A stretch of 64,000 bases of DNA from Eriocheir sinensis (lineage: Eukaryota > Arthropoda > Malacostraca > Decapoda > Varunidae). This document shows positions 60,751 through 64,000 of the stretch, piece by piece. Position numbers and translations under genes: made by a program. The stretch is from assembly GCF_024679095.1 (NCBI RefSeq), contig NC_066562.1, positions 8,080,398 to 8,144,397 of the forward strand, given 5' to 3'. Position 1 is the stretch's first letter; each line of letters starts with the position of its first letter. Under the pieces are notes generated by a model that worked only from the letters and a program-made list of their open reading frames with translations, searched no databases and had not been told where the DNA came from.

Positions 60751-60786
<36 letters not shown>

Positions 60787-60796
60787 CCCCCCCCCG
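60751..60796. repeat. (CT)16 followed by (C)12
   Basis: CT at 60,751-60,783, then 12 C residues. Outer boundary of the core 1 inverted copy. Confidence 0.94.
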
Positions 60797-61021
60797 TCTT
60801 CTTTTCTTCCCTTCCTTTTTTTTTCCTTTTCCATTCCCTTTCCTTTCCTCTCTCCTCTCTTTCTCCTTTGATTTCTCTTTCCTTTCCTTCCATTCCACTC
60901 CAATTGTTCCCCTCAATCGTTTTCCTCCTTTTCCTCAGCGCTCCCCTCCTTCCTTCTTTCATCTCCTCTTTTTCCTTTATTTTATCTATGTTTTTCCATT
61001 TTATCTGCCACCTCACTGACC

Positions 61022-61023
<2 letters not shown>
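60785..61023 (-). repeat. GA-bounded dispersed sequence 'core 1', inverted copy
   Basis: Minus strand reads GGTGGTCAGTGAGGTGGCAG, ATAAAATGGAAAAACATAG, AACGATTGAGGGGAACAATT and GGAGTGGAATGGAAGGAAAG in the order of 1459-1685. It lies between (CT)16 and (CT)14, so in its own orientation it is again bounded by GA on both sides. Confidence 0.82.
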
Positions 61024-61055
<32 letters not shown>

Positions 61056-61165
61056 TTCTATACCTCTTTTTCTTTCTTTTTCTGAGGTCAGTTGGCTTTA
61101 CCTCCTCCTCTTCCTCCTCCTCCTCCTCCTCCTCCTCCTCCTCCCCCTCCTCCTCCTCCTCCTTC
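61024..61165. repeat. (CT)14 and (CTC)n runs
   Basis: CT at 61,024-61,052 and CTC repeats at about 61,101-61,165. Confidence 0.93.
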
Positions 61166-61915
61166 TTTCATTCCTTTCTCTCTCCCTGGTCGCCTGTTTC
61201 TACAAAGGCTTCCTTGAACTGTGAATCCAATGGGGGGACTTATCTGTTTTGAAGCCCCTCTCCCCACCTCTGGCATGCATATAAGAAGAAGGAGGAGGAG
61301 GAGGAGGATGTTGAAGAAGATGATGGTGATGATAATGATAAAGAACAAGAACAAATAGAATAAGAAATAAAAGGAAAAAAAGAAAAAGAAAAAGGGGGTT
61401 TGTAGAAGGGAAGGAAAGGACGAAAGAGAGCAAGAACAAAAGGAAATCAAAGAAGAGGAGAAGAAGAAAAAGGAAAAGGAGGAGGAGGAGAAGTAGAAGG
61501 AAAAAGCAAGAAAAGAGGAGAAATAGAAGGAGGAGAAAGATAAGTGAAAATAACAATAAAGAAGAAAGAATGAGAGAAAAACATTAAAAAAAAAAACGAA
61601 AAATCAGAATCAGAAAAAATACCAAAAAAAAACTAACCAACACATAAACAAAAACAACAAATCATAAGCAAAATAAAAACAAAAAAGCATGATAAGAAAG
61701 GAGACGTAAAAAAAAAAAAAAGAAGACAAGCAACAATGGAAAACTGAAAAATAAGACAAAACAATAAAACAGAAAACAAAACAATCAACAGAAAAAGCAA
61801 TAACCAACACAAGAACAAACAAACAAAGGAGAAAAAAAGAAAAACACAAAAACACAAAAACAAACAAACAAAGAAGAAAAAATATAAATAAATAAAACCC
61901 CAAAAAATCACTCCC
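61166..61915. repeat. Purine- then A-rich low-complexity DNA
   Basis: GGAGGAGGAGGAGG near 61,290, AAAAAGAAAAAGAAAAAGGG near 61,377, then AAACAAACAAAC and AAACAC words to 61,910. No gene. Confidence 0.6.
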
Positions 61916-61919
61916 CTCA

Positions 61920-62042
61920 ATCATCCTTGCCCTTCCCTTCCCTTCCCCTTCCCTTCCCTTCCCTTCCCCTTCCCTTCCCTTCCCCTTCCCTTCCCTTCCC
62001 TTCCCTCCCCTCCCCTCCCCTTCCCTTCCCTTCCCTTCCCTT
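61920..62042. repeat. (CCTTCCCTTCC)n pyrimidine array
   Basis: CCTTCCCTTCCCCTTCCCTT pentamers, near perfect. Confidence 0.93.
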
Positions 62043-62116
62043 ATATAATGGTTCATCACACAAACAGGAAGGGAAGGAGACTAAGACTTGTCCATAAGTT
62101 AAGCCGTCCCATACAT

Positions 62117-62118
<2 letters not shown>

Positions 62119-62159
<41 letters not shown>

Positions 62160-62306
62160 GAGAGGAGAGGAGGAGGAGGAGAAGGAGGAAGTAAGGACAA
62201 GAAAAAGGAAAAAGGAAGAAGGAAGAGGGAAGGAAAGAAAGAAAAGGAGAGAGAGAGAAGGAAAGAGAGAAAAGAAAGAAATAAAAGAAAGAAGAATGAA
62301 GAATGC

Positions 62307-62377
<71 letters not shown>
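62119..62377. repeat. (GA)n, (GAGGA)n and (GA)33 with purine spacer
   Basis: GA at 62,119-62,153 passing into GAGGAGAGGAGAGGAGG, and GA at 62,312-62,377. Confidence 0.94.
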
Positions 62378-62378
<1 letters not shown>

Positions 62379-62399
62379 ATAGGCCATAAGTGTGATCAT

Positions 62400-63235
62400 T
62401 GATGTGTGAGAGAGGTAAGTGGAAGAAGAGAGATGGAGGAGAGGAAGGAGGAAGGGAGGAAGAGACTTAAGTAGCAGAGAAGGGGAGGAAAGAAGGGGAG
62501 GAAGGGAATATACATGTTAAGTGAAAGAGGAAGTATGGAGGGAAGAGAGGAAATGGAGATGAGTGGAAAGAGAGGGAAGGAAGGAGGGAAGAAGGAAGAG
62601 GCAATGATTGAAGGGAGAGAAGGGGAGGAAGAAAGGAAGGAAGAAAGAGATGAGAGAGAGGGAATGAAGAAGGGAAGAAAGAAGAGGTAATGATGGAAGG
62701 GAGAGAAGGGGAGGAAGGAAGAAAGGGAGGAAGAGAGGAGAGGTAAGTGGAATGGAAAGGAAGGAAGGGAAAGAGAAGGAGAAAGGATGATGGGGAGGAA
62801 AGGATAGAAGGAAGGAAGATGATGGATAATGATGGAAGGGAGAGAAGGGAAGGAAGGAAGAAAGAGAGGAGAGGGAGGTAAGTGGAATGAAAAGGAAGGA
62901 ATGGAAAGAGAAGGAGAAAGGATGAAAAGGAGGAAAGGACAGAAGGAAGGAAGGAAGAAAGGAAGGAAAGAGGGATGGAAGGAAGGAAGAGAAAGGAAGG
63001 GTAATTGAATAAGAGGAAAGAAAGATAGAAAGAGATGAAGCGAAAGAAAACGAAATGAAAAGGGAAATGAATGAAGGAAAGAAAGAAAGAAGAAAAGAAA
63101 GCTGAAACAAAAGAATAAGAAGGAAGGAAAAGGAAGGAAAAAAGCCGAAACGAAAGAAAAAAGATTAAAAAAATACGTTTAAAACAGAAAAAAAAAAGAG
63201 AAACAACCATAATAGGAACCAAAAAAACAAACAAG
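62400..63235. repeat. Polypurine tandem repeat (GATGGAAGGGAGAGAAGG landmark)
   Basis: AATGATTGAAGGGAGAGAAG at about 62,603 and AATGATGGAAGGGAGAGAAG at about 62,688 and 62,828 begin related blocks with GGTAAGTGGAATGGAAAGG. After 63,020 the DNA is A-rich. Confidence 0.82.
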
Positions 63236-63284
63236 TCTTTAAGCAGTACAAGAAAACACAGAAGGACACCGAGACAGAGACAAA

Positions 63285-63346
63285 ACAGAGACATACACAC
63301 AGACATACACAGACAGACAGAGACAGACACACACACACACACAGAC

Positions 63347-63424
<78 letters not shown>
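63285..63424. repeat. (CAGA)n/(CA)n passing into (GA)36
   Basis: ACACACAGACATACACAGAC and GACAGACACACACACACACA lead into GA at 63,352-63,424. Confidence 0.95.
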
Positions 63425-63425
<1 letters not shown>

Positions 63426-63479
63426 AAGCGAGCCATCAGCAATGAAAGATACAGGAACCGAAGAGTGGGGGCGGACAGG

Positions 63480-63542
63480 CAAGGCAGGCAGGCAGGCGGG
63501 TCGGTAGGTAGGTGGGTAGGTGGGTACAGGGGGTGGGTAGTC
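63480..63542 (+). repeat. (GGCA)n/(GGTA)n G-rich run with G-quadruplex motif
   Basis: GGCAGGCAGGCAGGCGGG passes into GGTAGGTAGGTGGG. GGG at 63,514, 63,522, GGGGG at 63,529 and GGG at 63,535 meet a four-tract G-quadruplex pattern with loops of 5, 4 and 1. Confidence 0.85.
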
Positions 63543-63960
63543 AGGCAGAAAGGTAGCAGCTCAGGTCATATCCATTAGCCAGCCAGTGATGTGTGTTCGT
63601 TCGTTTCCGGGAGGCACGGCTCAGACAGGGAGGAGGGGCCTGTTACTCCCCCTGTTACGCCCCTCCATCTGCATGTCTCAACAGCAACACGAGCGGAAGA
63701 AGGGGAGGAAGGAAGCAAAGATGTAGTGTATCAGGTTAACTGTGGCGTGATGGCTGGAGGAGAAGGAGAAGGAGGAGGAAGAAGCATGGAAACTTGGATA
63801 TACAGGCAACAGAATAACATCTTGCTCATTACGAGGAAGGAAGGAGAAGGAAAAAGAGAGAGAAATAAATAAAAAAAAGGAGAAGGAAAGAAAAGAAGAA
63901 AAGAGAAGGGAAGAAAGAGAGAAAAGAAAGGAAGGAAGGAGAGAGAAAATATAAATAAAA

Positions 63961-63965
<5 letters not shown>
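63543..63965. other. GC-richer unique segment followed by GGAA-rich DNA
   Basis: 63,545-63,690 is unique and holds a perfect 8-bp inverted repeat (GGAGGGGC at 63,632, GCCCCTCC at 63,659). An open frame of 93 codons starts at 63,591 but turns into Glu/Gly purine-rich sequence, and no domain is recognised. From 63,700 the DNA is GGAA/GAA-rich. Confidence 0.45.

Positions 63966-64000
<35 letters not shown>
63966..64000. repeat. (GA)n microsatellite, cut by the window edge
   Basis: GA run continuing past the right edge. Confidence 0.95.

Noticed and set aside
63591..63872. 93-codon frame in the GC-rich patch near the right edge
   Set aside because: The second half is translated GGA/GAA repeat, and no domain or splice support was found. 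Kept only as a note on the patch.

Overview
The window looks like nuclear, non-coding DNA from an arthropod, most probably a decapod crustacean and perhaps a brachyuran crab. The grounds are: (i) extreme density of dinucleotide microsatellites, dominated by (GA)n with (CA)n, (TA)n and trinucleotide runs; (ii) a tandem array built on TTAGG, the telomeric pentamer of most arthropods; (iii) a non-LTR retrotransposon fragment whose protein resembles what is usually called 'RNA-directed DNA polymerase from transposon BS' in crab genomes; (iv) a spliced coding exon with canonical eukaryotic splice sites. The species call is inference from memory, not from a search. Nothing bacterial or viral was seen: no operons, rRNA, intact tRNA gene or CRISPR array.

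Layout. 0-5 kb: a 141-181 bp satellite interrupted by a retrotransposon tail, then five (GA)n tracts, then purine-rich tandem repeats. 5-7.4 kb: an E-box-rich segment, a 40-bp minisatellite and a GT-rich repeat family with a strong G-quadruplex run. 7.4-12.6 kb: 160-bp, 36-bp, 64-bp, 134-bp and T-rich tandem arrays and a (TA)n tract. 12.8-19.6 kb: GA clusters and polypyrimidine or polypurine blocks. 19.6-21.5 kb: GGT-rich arrays, then the TTAGG array. 22-24 kb: a nuclear-receptor half-site cluster and tandem SINE-like units. 24-51.4 kb: microsatellites alternating with diverged 75-270 bp tandem repeats. 51.5-52.7 kb: a 20-bp minisatellite. 53-57 kb: the only convincing coding exon (55,248-55,351, signal-peptide type) amid microsatellites. 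57.4-59.5 kb: a tRNA-like SINE head, a broken LINE, a 17-bp minisatellite and two more LINE tails. 60-64 kb: a 37-bp minisatellite, an inverted copy of a sequence from 1.5 kb, and GA-rich DNA to the edge.

Genes. Apart from the signal-peptide exon, with the rest of its gene outside the window or not recognisable, I support no cellular gene. Almost every long open frame is a translated microsatellite (Ser-Leu, Arg-Glu, Cys-Val, Thr-His) or a tandem repeat whose unit is not a multiple of three. The best biological leads are the mobile-element relics. One LINE family has left about a dozen 3' tails on both strands. One tandem array joins a tRNA-like head to that same tail, which is the architecture of a SINE mobilised by a LINE. 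Two families of sequences are bounded by (GA)n or (CT)n, and one of them recurs inverted 59 kb away. All coordinates were read by eye, so boundaries of degenerate repeats can be off by several bases.
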